Below are positions 17,328 to 26,035 of a stretch of DNA of 64,000 nucleotides, piece after piece. The notes under the pieces were generated by a model. It had not been told where the DNA came from. It ran no database searches and worked only from the letters and a program-made list of their open reading frames with translations. Each line of letters starts with the position of its first letter. Position 1 is the first letter of the stretch. A program made the position numbers and the translations under genes. Origin of the DNA: Streptomyces sp. NBC_00464 (GTDB lineage: Bacteria; Actinomycetota; Actinomycetes; Streptomycetales; Streptomycetaceae); contig NZ_CP107899.1 in the NCBI RefSeq assembly GCF_036013915.1, forward strand, positions 3,100,001-3,164,000, in the 5' to 3' direction.

Positions 17328-17957
17328 ATGTCTGCAGCAGCAGTCGAGCACCCCTGTGAAGACGAGCCGGAACTGTCGTTGCTCGAAGAAGCCAACAAGC
17401 TCGCGGAGCAGCTTCCCGGTCGTCGCGTCGAGATCATCGGAGGCGTCATCACCGTGGCCCCACCCCGGGACGGCCCGCACGCCCGCGCCCTGACCAAGCT
17501 CATGCGGCCGTTCATCGCGGCCGGACTCGACGACGGGGACTCGGCAGTCCTCCAGGGCATCGGCCTCTGGCTGCCGGGCGGCCCCGAGGACTACGCCATC
17601 CCCGACCTCGCGATCGTCGACGCCGATCTCGACGAGCACAGGATCGAGAACAACTGCTACGACCCGGCCGTCTTCCGCCTCGTCCTGGAGGTCACCTCCA
17701 GCAACTACAAAAGCGACCTACGGCACAAGGTCGCCGTGTACGCCGAGGCCAAGATCCCCGTCTACGTGATCCTCGACCGCAAGCACGGCCGGGTCCACGT
17801 CCTGACCGAGCCCGTAGGCGGCACGTACGACCGCCACGAGGTCTACGCCCCCGGCCAGGAAGCCCCGCTCCCCGACTCGATCGGCGCCGAGGTGGCCCTC
17901 GACGTCGCCGGACTGATCAAGGCCGGCCGGGCAGGATCAAGCCCGTCCGACGATTGA
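17328..17957 (+). CDS. Uma2 family endonuclease-like protein
   Basis: A 209-aa protein of the Uma2/DUF820 family, which has the PD-(D/E)xK nuclease fold and is expanded in actinobacteria and cyanobacteria. Fold landmarks: VEIIGGVITVAPPRDGPHA, PDLAIVDADL (catalytic Asp), LVLEVTSSNYKSDLRHKVAVY (the ExK/S part) and IPVYVILDRKHGRVHVL. The start at 17328 has AGGAGG seven bases upstream. It is a single gene with no methylase or mobile partner. Nuclease activity is inferred from the fold only; the biological role of these proteins is unknown. Confidence 0.88.
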   Translation: MSAAAVEHPCEDEPELSLLEEANKLAEQLPGRRVEIIGGVITVAPPRDGPHARALTKLMRPFIAAGLDDGDSAVLQGIGLWLPGGPEDYAIPDLAIVDADLDEHRIENNCYDPAVFRLVLEVTSSNYKSDLRHKVAVYAEAKIPVYVILDRKHGRVHVLTEPVGGTYDRHEVYAPGQEAPLPDSIGAEVALDVAGLIKAGRAGSSPSDD

Positions 17958-17968
17958 GGACACGCACC

Positions 17969-18484
17969 TCACGGTGCCCCCAGCCGCCACCGCTCCTCCC
18001 CGTCCTCCCACTCACCGGTCGGTACGAACCCCGCAGCGCCCGCCACCGCGGCCGACGCCGCATGGTCGGGGTGGATGTGGGCGATGACCGTACGGACCGC
18101 TCCCCCGTCCAGCAGGTGCGCGACCAGGCCCTTCGCCGCCTCCTTGGCGTACCCCCGCCCCTGCCACTCCGTCCCGGTCACCCAGGCGATCTCCGCCCGG
18201 GCGCCGGTCACGTTCACCGTGGCCTGCACATAGCCCGCCAGGCGGTCCTCGCCCCGCACCCGCAGCACCCAGTTCCACCAGCGCTCGTCCGGGTCCGGGG
18301 ATCCCGCGGTCTGCCGTTCGTAGCGGGCGCGCAGTTCGTCGGCCGACTCCGGGGCGCCGCCGGTGAAGGTGTGGAGGCCGGGATCGTTCAGCACCGCGGC
18401 CATCTCGTCCGCGTGTGCCACCCGCAGGGGCACGGCGTCGAGACGGTCGGTCGAGAAGGGCACAGGCCCGTTGTTCGTCGTCAT
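17969..18484 (-). CDS. GNAT family N-acetyltransferase (RimJ/RimL-like)
   Basis: A 171-aa GNAT acetyltransferase of the type that modifies protein N-termini or small amines. The acetyl-CoA motif A region is WVTGTEWQGRGYAKEAAKGL, with Q/RGxG/A-like GRGYAKEA binding the pyrophosphate. The N-terminal LDAVPLRVAHADEMAAVLND fits the RimJ/RimL branch. It is convergent with the Uma2 gene, with 11 bases between the stops. Substrate unknown. Confidence 0.9.
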   Translation of the reverse strand: MTTNNGPVPFSTDRLDAVPLRVAHADEMAAVLNDPGLHTFTGGAPESADELRARYERQTAGSPDPDERWWNWVLRVRGEDRLAGYVQATVNVTGARAEIAWVTGTEWQGRGYAKEAAKGLVAHLLDGGAVRTVIAHIHPDHAASAAVAGAAGFVPTGEWEDGEERWRLGAP

Positions 18485-18584
18485 AGACCGCCAACCCTAT
18501 GCCGGGCTCGCCGACGCCTTCGAAACACCCGTTCGACAGCGCCCGCGCGGATGACACGGCGCCGGGGCGGCGGACCATGGAGGT

Positions 18585-18980
18585 ATGGAGACGACCCCTG
18601 AGCTGAAGCCGTTCGTGAAGCAGTACGCCGTCCTGCTCAGCACGCGGCGCCAGGACGGGACGCACGCGGACACCCCCGTGAACATCGCCGTCGAGGGCGA
18701 CCACGCCTACATCCGTACGTTCTCCTCGGCGTGGAAGGTCGAGCGGATGCGCAACCACCCCGTCGTGAGGATCGGCCCGTGCACACTGCGCGGCCGGCCG
18801 ACCGGACCGCAGATCACCGCGCACGCCCGCCTCCTCCAGGCCGGATCGAAGGAGAACACGCACGCCGCCCGGATGCTCTCCCGCAAGTACCCGGCCATGC
18901 ACGGCGTGCTCGTCCCGCTCGCGCACCGGATCAAGCGCGACAGGACCCTGCACTACGAGATCCGGCCACTCGACTCCTGA
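18585..18980 (+). CDS. PPOX-class F420-dependent oxidoreductase
   Basis: A 131-aa split-barrel flavin/deazaflavin reductase of the PPOX F420-dependent class, small and probably dimeric. The family pattern is visible in YAVLLSTRRQDGTHADTPVN, AYIRTFSSAWKVERMRNHP and ITAHARLLQ. ATG 18585 has GGAGGT just before it. These enzymes use F420 to reduce cofactors or secondary metabolites; the substrate cannot be told. It precedes the leader ORF of the CHAT gene by 82 bases and is probably a separate transcript. Confidence 0.88.
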   Translation: METTPELKPFVKQYAVLLSTRRQDGTHADTPVNIAVEGDHAYIRTFSSAWKVERMRNHPVVRIGPCTLRGRPTGPQITAHARLLQAGSKENTHAARMLSRKYPAMHGVLVPLAHRIKRDRTLHYEIRPLDS

Positions 18981-19062
18981 CCACCGCCACCGGGCCCGCG
19001 AACCCGCTCAAGTCGCCGCAGCAATCGGTAGGTTGATCCTGTTGCCGGCCGACGGGGGAGCG

Positions 19063-19149
19063 ATGGAGCAGCAGGGGAACACGACCCGGTGTGACGTGGG
19101 TACGGCACCGACCGCCAGGGTGCGGCGCGGCCGGCGGTTCCCCGCATGA
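19063..19149 (+). CDS. 28-residue upstream ORF coupled to the CHAT gene
   Basis: A short ORF with a very good ribosome site (GGGGGAG, two bases before ATG at 19063) encodes a 28-residue peptide that begins MEQQGNTTRCDVGTAP and ends in a strongly basic tail (RVRRGRRFPA). Its TGA overlaps the ATG of the TPR-CHAT gene (ATGA, 19146-19149), which has no ribosome site of its own and an in-frame stop shortly upstream. It therefore probably drives translation of the CHAT gene. Whether the peptide itself has a function is unknown. Confidence 0.6.
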   Translation: MEQQGNTTRCDVGTAPTARVRRGRRFPA

Positions 19150-22100
19150 CGCCGGAGACCGCCGCGGACCGCATCCTCCAGCAGGCCGAACGCACGGACA
19201 CCGATCCCACCGCCCTGGAATGGTTCCTCGGGGCGGAAGCCGCGGAGGCGGCCGACGACGTGCGCGGCGGCCTCGTCCTGCCCGACGGGAACGTGTGGGG
19301 CCTCGGGGCCCTGGCTCTCGGCTACGCCGACTGGTGCCGCTACCTCGCGGGGGACGAAGCCGATCCGGGGGCGCTCGGCTCCGCTCTGCTCGGGTTCGTC
19401 GCGGTGCACGAGCAGAACCCGGAGCACGTCCCGCACGGGCTGCGCCCGCTGTTCGCCACGCTGTCCGGCGATCCGGCCGGCGCCGCGACGGAGCCCGGCT
19501 TCGCGTACCACGCCGGCATCGGGCTGACGCTGCTGTTCCAGCAGAGCCGCCACCCCGGAAGCCTGCCCCTCGCCGAAACCCTGCTGCGGCACGCCGCCAC
19601 CGCCTTCGGCGAGGGCAGCCTTGAGCAGGGCACCTGTCTGTCGGACCTCGGACTCATCCTCTTCTACGGATTCCAGGACGGCGCCGGCCTCCAGGCACTC
19701 GCCGACGCCGTCCGCACACACCGCGCCGCCGTGGTCTGCGCACCGGGCGTCCGCGACGAACAGGCCCGCAGGCACGGCAACCTGGGGTACGTCCTCCGGC
19801 ACTGGTCCGAGGCGAACGCGGACCAGGACCGGATGCGGGAGGCCGTCGCCGAACTGCGCAAGGCGGTGGAGCTCACCACCTGGAACAACCCGAACCGCCC
19901 CCAGCACAGCGCCGTCCTCGGCTCCGCGCTGTGCAGCGCCGCCCTGACCCTGGACGATCCGGCGCTGCGCTCCGAGGGCATCGCGCTGCTGCGCACCACC
20001 CTTGCGGAGCCGGACGTCATGCTGCCCGGCCGGGCCTCGTTCCTCTCCGACCTGGGCATCTCCCTGCTCCAGGGGGCCGCGGAGGGCGGTGGCGGCGCTG
20101 CGGCGTACGAGGAGGGCATCGCCGCCTGCCGCACGGCCGCGGACACGGCCCCCAATCCCTTCGAGCACACCATGTACCTCAGCAACCTCGCCCTGCTGCT
20201 GACCGGGCACGCCATGCGCACCGATGACCCGGGCGCCCTGGGCGACGCGTACGAAGCCGCCCGCGACGCCCTCGACGCCGCACCGGCCGGGCATCCCGTG
20301 CGCGCCCAGGCACACTTGACCCTCTCCCAGGTACTGAACGCCCGGCACACGGCGACGGGCAGCACGGAAGACCTGGAGGAGGCCGTTGCCCAAGCCCGCC
20401 GGGGGACGGAGTGCGTACCGGCCGACGACCTCGTCCGACGGGTGCTCCACACCACCGCGTTCGCCGACCTGCTGTTCAAGCGCACCTTCCGGCACCTGTG
20501 GACCGCCGGGGAACTCGGTGACCCGGGAGAACTCCACCACGCGATCACCCTGCTGCGCGCCCTTGCCGGCGAGGTTCCGGCGCGCTCGGCCGAGCGCGCC
20601 CGCGTCCTCCTGGCACTCGGGCGCTGCCTACAGGTCTCGGGCGGCGCCGACAGCGTCGACGAGGCCATCGACTGCTTCCGCAAGTGCCTCGTACTGCCGT
20701 CCCCCAACAGCCACTTCGAGGCGATCACGCGCTTCGGACTCGGGGCGGCGCTGGCCCACCGCGCCGGTGCGGACGACCACACCTGGCGGCAGGGCGCCGA
20801 CGAGATGCTCCGGGCCCTCGGCCTGCTCCCGGCCGGCGACCCGCTGTACTGGGAATGCCATGCGGAGTACGCCTACGCCCTCATGGAACGGGGCGATGCG
20901 ACGAGTGGCGTCGACCTGTACGAGGAAGCGGTGCGCCTCATCCGCGAGGAGCTGGAGCACGCCCCGCTCTCCCGCGCCGACAAGGCCGTGCACTGGTCGA
21001 ACATCGGCCACGGCCTGATGAACATCGCCATGCGCACCGGCCGCTCCGAGCTCTTCACCGAAGTGGTGGCCACCCACCGCACAGCCGTGGCCCTGTCATC
21101 GGCGGAGGACTTCCTCCACGCGCACCAGCTCATGGGCCTCGGCGAGGCCCTGCTGACTCTCGCCGAATTCTGCTCGGCCACCGAGGCCTGGCAGGAGGGC
21201 ATCGAGGTGCTGCGCGCAGCCGTGGCCGCCTCGGACGAGGACACCTACGGCGGGGCCGACTGCCGCACGGCCCTCGGGGACGCCCTGCGCAACCTCGCCC
21301 GTCTCGCCTCCGACCCCGCTCCGCTGGAGGAGGCCGTCCGATGGCACCGGGAAGCGCTCGTGATGGCTCCGGGGCGCCCCTCGCCCGTGGCGCTGCTGGG
21401 CCTCGCGAACAGTCTGGGGGCGCTCTACCGCTACACCCGCGACGCACGGCAGAGCGACGAAGCCGTCCACCACTTCCGCGCCGCTCTGGCCGACCTGGGC
21501 GCCCCGCAGCCGGCAACGGCCGAACTGCGGGGCTCCGTCCTCACCAGCCTGGGCTACCTCCAGTGGAGCCGGGCCCGTAACACCGGCGACGAACTCCTCA
21601 TGGACGCCGCCGTCGACACCCTGCGCGAGGCCGTGACCCACGCTTCCCGGACGCGCGTCAGCATGGCGCTCACCAACCTGGGAAGCGCGCTCATGGACCG
21701 CAGTCGGCGCACCGGGAACCGCGCCTGGATGGCCGAAGCGGTGACGGTGCTGCGCCGCGCGGTGAAGGACAGCCTGCCGTCGGCCATGGACCGTCCCCTG
21801 CACCTGAACAATCTCGCCGAAGCGCTGCGCCACTGGGCCAAGCTCGTCGGCGACGCGTCCGCCACCGACGAGGCGATCACACTCCTGCGTGCGGCGATGG
21901 CGGTGGAACACGGCGACGTCGGGGGCCCCGAGACGGCCGCGATCAACCTGGGGGACCTGCTGGTCGACCGCGCCCAGACGAACAAGGACCCCCAGGCGAT
22001 CGATGAAGCCCGGCAGGTCCTCGAAGAGGCCGTGCAACGGCTCGGGAAGGAGCATCCCTCACGCTTCTTCGCCCTGCAGAAACTGACGATGGCCTGCGTC

Positions 22101-23957
22101 TTCGCCGCCGACCTGACGGAGGATCCCACAGGGGCGACGGCCCGGCAGGCGCGGCAGCGGGCGGCCGCTGCCGCCCGGGAATCGCTCGCCTGCACACCAG
22201 AGGGAGACCCGAGTCACTCCTTGTCCCAACTCATGCTGGCCATAGCGCAGTTGGACCGCTCCAAGGCAGGGGAACAGGTCGACCTGGCGGAGGTGGTCCG
22301 GCTCACCCGCAGCTGCGCGCAGAATCCGGTCGCCCACAGCGCGTCCCGGCTCCAGGCCGCCCGCGGCTGGGGGCTGGCGTCGATAAGGGCGGGTGACCGC
22401 ACGGAGGCCCTGGAGGGATACGCGTACGCCGTCGGCCTGCTGCCCGGCATGGCACCCCGCAGCCTCGCCCGCGTCGATCAGGAGGCACGGCTGAGCGGCA
22501 GCGACGGTGTGGCGAGCGACGCCGCCGCGCTCGCGATCGAGGCGGGCCGGAACGAACACGCCCTCGCCCTGCTCGAACAGGGGCGGGGAGTACTGCTGGC
22601 CCAGGGCCTGGAGAACCGGGCCGACGTGTCACGGCTGCGCGACCTCGACCCCGCCCGCGCAGCCGAGTTCGAGCAGATCCGCGACGGGTTGAGCACCCCT
22701 CCCCCGCTCTCCCCGGCCCAGGACGACCACGAGGCGAGCGCGAGCGCCGAGGCCCGCCACGTCATGGCCCAGCGCTGGAAACAACTCCTGGCGGAGGTAA
22801 GGGAACTGCCCGGCCTGGAGGGCTTCCTGAACCCGCCCTCCGTACCGGAACTGATCGCAGCCGCCGCCTGCGGCCCCGTCGTGGTCGTCAACGTCAGCAC
22901 CTACCGCTGCGACGCCCTGGTCGTGACCGCCGACGCCGGGATCGACGTGGTCCCGCTGCCCGATCTCACCCTGGGCGCCACGATGGAGCGGGCGGCGGAG
23001 TTCATCGACGGGATGGAGACGGCGTACGGCGCGAACGGCGTCGACAACGCCGTCGCCATGATGCACACCCTCTCCGGAACCCTGGGCTGGCTCTGGGACA
23101 CGGTCGCCGCCCCGGTCCTCGACCACCTCGGCCTGGACGCGGAACCGGGCGACGGGGACCCCTGGCCCCGCCTGTGGTGGTGCCCCACCGGCTGGATGTC
23201 CTTCCTGCCGCTGCACGCGGCCGGGCGGGGCAGGCCGGACTCCGGCACCTGGGTCATCGACCGCGTCATCTCCTCGTACACCCCGACCCTGCGCGCCCTG
23301 GTCCGGGCCCGAAGCGGTCTCGCCACCGGCACCCGCGCCGGAACCCCCACCGGCGCCCCCGCCCAGCCGTCACCGCTGGTCGTCGCCCTCGCCGATACGC
23401 CGGGGGCGCCATCCCTGCCCGGCGTCGCGCGCGAGGCGGAACTGCTCGCGGAGCTGTTCCCCGCGAGGCGCCTGCTGGCCGGCCCCGACGCCACGGTCGA
23501 AGCGGTCGGCGGGGCGCTCGAAGCCCACCCCTGGGTCCACTTCAGCTGCCACGGCATCAGCGAACTGCTCAACCCCTCACAGAGCGGTCTCGCCCTGTAC
23601 GACGGCCGGCTCACCGTGTCCGACGTCGCCACCCGGCGCCCGAGGAACCCGGAACTCGCCATGCTGTCCGCCTGCTCCGCGTCCCAGGGCGGCATCAAGA
23701 TGTCCGACGAGGCGATCCAGCTGACCGCGTCCTTCCAACTGGCCGGATATCCGCATGTGATCGGGACCCTGTGGCCCATCGCCGACAAGCTGGCGACGCA
23801 CCTCACCGAGGAGTTCTACACCGCGCTCGCCGAGGACGTCGCCCGGGGCCGTCCCATCGATCCGGCCGCCGCCCTGCACCACCCGGTCAGGGCCCTGCGC
23901 GACCGCTACGCGCGGGCGCCGCACCTATGGGCGGCGCACATCCACACCGGCCCGTAG
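19146..23957 (+). CDS. TPR-CHAT protein (caspase-like protease with tetratricopeptide repeats)
   Basis: A 1603-aa protein. About residues 60-1270 are repeated helical pairs of TPR type with recurring unit ends such as LDEAVxxxR/LRxAV and SNLGxALxxRxxRTG; some fifteen or more repeats are visible. The C-terminal 300 residues form a CHAT domain, a caspase relative: VHFSCHG gives catalytic His1469 and MLSACSAS gives catalytic Cys1510, after LWWCPTGWMSFLPLHAAG. Both catalytic residues are intact, so it should be an active cysteine protease or a regulated one. There is no signal peptide or membrane segment. TPR-CHAT proteins elsewhere act in programmed cell death or phage defence, but the role of this one is not known. 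It is coupled to a 28-residue ORF. Confidence 0.9.
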   Translation: MTPETAADRILQQAERTDTDPTALEWFLGAEAAEAADDVRGGLVLPDGNVWGLGALALGYADWCRYLAGDEADPGALGSALLGFVAVHEQNPEHVPHGLRPLFATLSGDPAGAATEPGFAYHAGIGLTLLFQQSRHPGSLPLAETLLRHAATAFGEGSLEQGTCLSDLGLILFYGFQDGAGLQALADAVRTHRAAVVCAPGVRDEQARRHGNLGYVLRHWSEANADQDRMREAVAELRKAVELTTWNNPNRPQHSAVLGSALCSAALTLDDPALRSEGIALLRTTLAEPDVMLPGRASFLSDLGISLLQGAAEGGGGAAAYEEGIAACRTAADTAPNPFEHTMYLSNLALLLTGHAMRTDDPGALGDAYEAARDALDAAPAGHPVRAQAHLTLSQVLNARHTATGSTEDLEEAVAQARRGTECVPADDLVRRVLHTTAFADLLFKRTFRHLWTAGELGDPGELHHAITLLRALAGEVPARSAERARVLLALGRCLQVSGGADSVDEAIDCFRKCLVLPSPNSHFEAITRFGLGAALAHRAGADDHTWRQGADEMLRALGLLPAGDPLYWECHAEYAYALMERGDATSGVDLYEEAVRLIREELEHAPLSRADKAVHWSNIGHGLMNIAMRTGRSELFTEVVATHRTAVALSSAEDFLHAHQLMGLGEALLTLAEFCSATEAWQEGIEVLRAAVAASDEDTYGGADCRTALGDALRNLARLASDPAPLEEAVRWHREALVMAPGRPSPVALLGLANSLGALYRYTRDARQSDEAVHHFRAALADLGAPQPATAELRGSVLTSLGYLQWSRARNTGDELLMDAAVDTLREAVTHASRTRVSMALTNLGSALMDRSRRTGNRAWMAEAVTVLRRAVKDSLPSAMDRPLHLNNLAEALRHWAKLVGDASATDEAITLLRAAMAVEHGDVGGPETAAINLGDLLVDRAQTNKDPQAIDEARQVLEEAVQRLGKEHPSRFFALQKLTMACVFAADLTEDPTGATARQARQRAAAAARESLACTPEGDPSHSLSQLMLAIAQLDRSKAGEQVDLAEVVRLTRSCAQNPVAHSASRLQAARGWGLASIRAGDRTEALEGYAYAVGLLPGMAPRSLARVDQEARLSGSDGVASDAAALAIEAGRNEHALALLEQGRGVLLAQGLENRADVSRLRDLDPARAAEFEQIRDGLSTPPPLSPAQDDHEASASAEARHVMAQRWKQLLAEVRELPGLEGFLNPPSVPELIAAAACGPVVVVNVSTYRCDALVVTADAGIDVVPLPDLTLGATMERAAEFIDGMETAYGANGVDNAVAMMHTLSGTLGWLWDTVAAPVLDHLGLDAEPGDGDPWPRLWWCPTGWMSFLPLHAAGRGRPDSGTWVIDRVISSYTPTLRALVRARSGLATGTRAGTPTGAPAQPSPLVVALADTPGAPSLPGVAREAELLAELFPARRLLAGPDATVEAVGGALEAHPWVHFSCHGISELLNPSQSGLALYDGRLTVSDVATRRPRNPELAMLSACSASQGGIKMSDEAIQLTASFQLAGYPHVIGTLWPIADKLATHLTEEFYTALAEDVARGRPIDPAAALHHPVRALRDRYARAPHLWAAHIHTGP

Positions 23958-23968
23958 GACGGAACCGC

Positions 23969-24190
23969 TCAGGGCGCCTCCGGCTCCGAGAGTCCCTGGA
24001 GGGGCGGTGCGGCTTCCCCCATCGCCGAGCCCGAAGGCCCCTGCGGCACCTCGTCCGGCTCGGCCATGCCGTCGGCGGGCCGATAGGTCTTACGGAACGA
24101 GAACTCCACGACCAGGGACGCCAGTTCGGCGTCACCGCCCGTCTCCTCATCGGCGGCGTCGCCGCCGCCCGTCTTCTCATCACTCATCAT
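23969..24190 (-). CDS. Small acidic hypothetical protein coupled to DUF6338 gene
   Basis: A 73-aa acidic protein (MMSDEKTGGGDAADEETGGD at the start, then LASLVVEFSFRKTYRP) that I do not recognise. The overlap of its ATG with the stop of the DUF6338 gene (ATGA, 24187-24190) supports it as real. The middle SLVVEFSFRKTYRPADGM looks like the only structured part; the rest is low complexity. It ends 12 bases from the stop of the convergent CHAT gene. It may be a soluble partner of the membrane protein. Confidence 0.6.
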   Translation of the reverse strand: MMSDEKTGGGDAADEETGGDAELASLVVEFSFRKTYRPADGMAEPDEVPQGPSGSAMGEAAPPLQGLSEPEAP

Positions 24191-24837
24191 CCGCCACCCT
24201 CTCCGGCCGCCCCCGCGGACGGCGCGAGCAGCACCTCCAGCACTTCTATGTCACTCGCCCGCACATACACACCCGCGGTGCCGGGCACCTTCCCGAGGAA
24301 ACCGCCGTCGGGCCCCACACGGTACTGAGCCTGCAGATAGAGATCCCCGCTCTGCGGATACGCGGAGACGGCCGACCGCGATCCCAGCCAACCCCCCACC
24401 CACAGACCGCTCTTGAGGCGTACGCGCACGAAGCACGACCCCCGGTCACGGAAGAGGGCGTCCCAGGCGGTCGGCGTCGGCTCGTACTGCGCCCGCGCGT
24501 GCCGCCTGCGCCACACCGCCTCCGCCCAGGCCAGTGCGGACGGCACGGCGACGATCAGGAGCAGCGCGGCGAATCCCGCCTCGCGGGGCCGCCGCAGCAC
24601 CCCGGCGAGTGGCCCCTCCCCGTCCCCGGCCAGCAGCCGCACCAGCCACGGCCCCGCGACCACCGCGTAGAGGGTGTCGAGCAGGGCCCCCGCGGCAATG
24701 GCGCGCACGAGACGGTTCTGCGGCTCCTGCTCGGTGGCGAGGGGACCGCGCAGCCGTTCCCGTACGGCCTGGTAGAAGACGCCGGGCAGCACGAGGATCA
24801 GCAGGATGGTCAGCTGCTGCACTGTTCCCGGAACCAT
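24187..24837 (-). CDS. DUF6338-like membrane protein
   Basis: A 216-aa protein with one N-terminal membrane helix (TVQQLTILLILVLPGVFYQA) and two more around residues 45-65 and 85-105, then a soluble C-terminal domain (CFVRVRLKSGLWVGGWLGSR, SAYPQSGDLYLQAQYRV, SDIEVLEVLL) that looks like a small beta barrel. This arrangement matches DUF6338, whose function is unknown. It forms a two-gene unit with the small acidic protein and faces the TPR-CHAT gene. The ATG at 24837 has only a distant G-rich ribosome site. Confidence 0.72.
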   Translation of the reverse strand: MVPGTVQQLTILLILVLPGVFYQAVRERLRGPLATEQEPQNRLVRAIAAGALLDTLYAVVAGPWLVRLLAGDGEGPLAGVLRRPREAGFAALLLIVAVPSALAWAEAVWRRRHARAQYEPTPTAWDALFRDRGSCFVRVRLKSGLWVGGWLGSRSAVSAYPQSGDLYLQAQYRVGPDGGFLGKVPGTAGVYVRASDIEVLEVLLAPSAGAAGEGGG

Positions 24838-24975
24838 CGCGGTACCGCACCCCCGTGCTCTGTTCCGTGCCTCGGCCGTATCCCTGCCGCCTCAGGATGA
24901 CGCAGGGAGAAGGCCCGCGTCCCGGCCTGAGGAAAACCGGCGCCGTCCGAGAGCTCCGACCGGGTACCCGACCGC

Positions 24976-25977
24976 TCACCTCTTCCGGCGTCGCGTGCTC
25001 ACGAACAGCACCAGCGCCAACGAGGCGAGAACGATGCCGCCGGTCAGCGTGGTGCCCTTCACCGGCACACCGTCCTCGCCCGTTCCGCTGCCCGCGCCGG
25101 CGGACGCGGGCGACGTGCCGCCCGCCCGCGCGGGCTCGTCGCCCTCCCCCTCCTTCAGGTCCACCCGCACCACATCGCTCTGCGCCCCCTCGGAGCCGTA
25201 CATCAGCGCCGAACCGTCCGCCGTGTACGTCACCGACTCGGCCTGCCCGAGCAGCGGGGACTCGACCGGGTAGTCCTTGCCGAGCCGCCCGTTCGCGAAG
25301 GGGTAGCCACGGGCGCTGAAGTACGAGCGCAGCACCAGCTCCTTGCCGTCCGGCGAGAACGCCCCGTCCGTCACCCACGGCACCTCCCCGACCCGCCGGA
25401 ACACGTTGTCCCCGCCGGTCGTGAGCTTCGCGGGGCCTTCGTACAGCCCGCCGCCGTCCTCGTTCTTCGACGCGATGTACACGCGGCCGGTCTTCGGGTG
25501 GACCATGAGCGCCTCCGCGTTGCGCGGCCCGTCGGCGTACTTCACGTCGAACTGCGTGGCCCGGACCGTCGCGTCCCGGAGCTCCTTCGGCTCGGGGAAG
25601 CGGTAGATCCAGACGTGGTCCCAGCTGCCGTTCAGGTTGTCGCCGATGTCACCGACGTACAGATTCCCGTCGGGACCCATCGAGATCGCCTCGACGTCCC
25701 GGGGCGCTCCGACCCCCTTCATGGTGATGCGCGCGACGGTTTTCCCGGTGCGGGAGTCGACGGCGAAGACGTACGGCCCGTCGTCGCTGTCGTTGTGCGT
25801 CCAGTAGATCCCCGGGTGGGCGCGGCTGGCGGCGAGGCCGCTGGACTCGGTGATCCGCGGGTCCTCGATCGTGAAGCTCCGGTCGGCATCCCCGTCATCG
25901 GCAAGGGCAGGCCCTGCCACGGCGAGGGAAAGCAGCACGGCGGCGGCGCCGAAGGCAGTCAGTCGATACGAACGCAT
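24976..25977 (-). CDS. Secreted, membrane-anchored beta-propeller-like protein
   Basis: A 333-aa protein with a signal peptide (RLTAFGAAAVLLSLAVAGPA, cut near ALAD), a propeller-like domain of about 240 residues (SSGLAASRAHPGIYWTHNDS, DVEAISMGPDGNLYVGDIGD, NAEALMVHPKTGRVYIASKN, VTDGAFSPDGKELVLRSY), a Gly/Ala-rich linker, and a C-terminal membrane helix followed by RRRKR. It should be displayed outside the cell and held by the C-terminal anchor. Some relatives are annotated as esterase-like or NHL-type. ATG 25992 would add five residues; neither start has a good ribosome site. Confidence 0.8.
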   Translation of the reverse strand: MRSYRLTAFGAAAVLLSLAVAGPALADDGDADRSFTIEDPRITESSGLAASRAHPGIYWTHNDSDDGPYVFAVDSRTGKTVARITMKGVGAPRDVEAISMGPDGNLYVGDIGDNLNGSWDHVWIYRFPEPKELRDATVRATQFDVKYADGPRNAEALMVHPKTGRVYIASKNEDGGGLYEGPAKLTTGGDNVFRRVGEVPWVTDGAFSPDGKELVLRSYFSARGYPFANGRLGKDYPVESPLLGQAESVTYTADGSALMYGSEGAQSDVVRVDLKEGEGDEPARAGGTSPASAGAGSGTGEDGVPVKGTTLTGGIVLASLALVLFVSTRRRKR

Positions 25978-26035
25978 GGCACAAGTGTCCATCGTCACGT
26001 CGCAGGCCGGAGCCATGATCGGCCATGATGGCGCC

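Noticed and set aside
19146..23957. TPR-CHAT protein as part of a type III-E CRISPR (Craspase) system
   Set aside because: No CRISPR array, gRAMP/Cas7-11 or other cas gene is in the window, and the gene sits among ordinary core genes.
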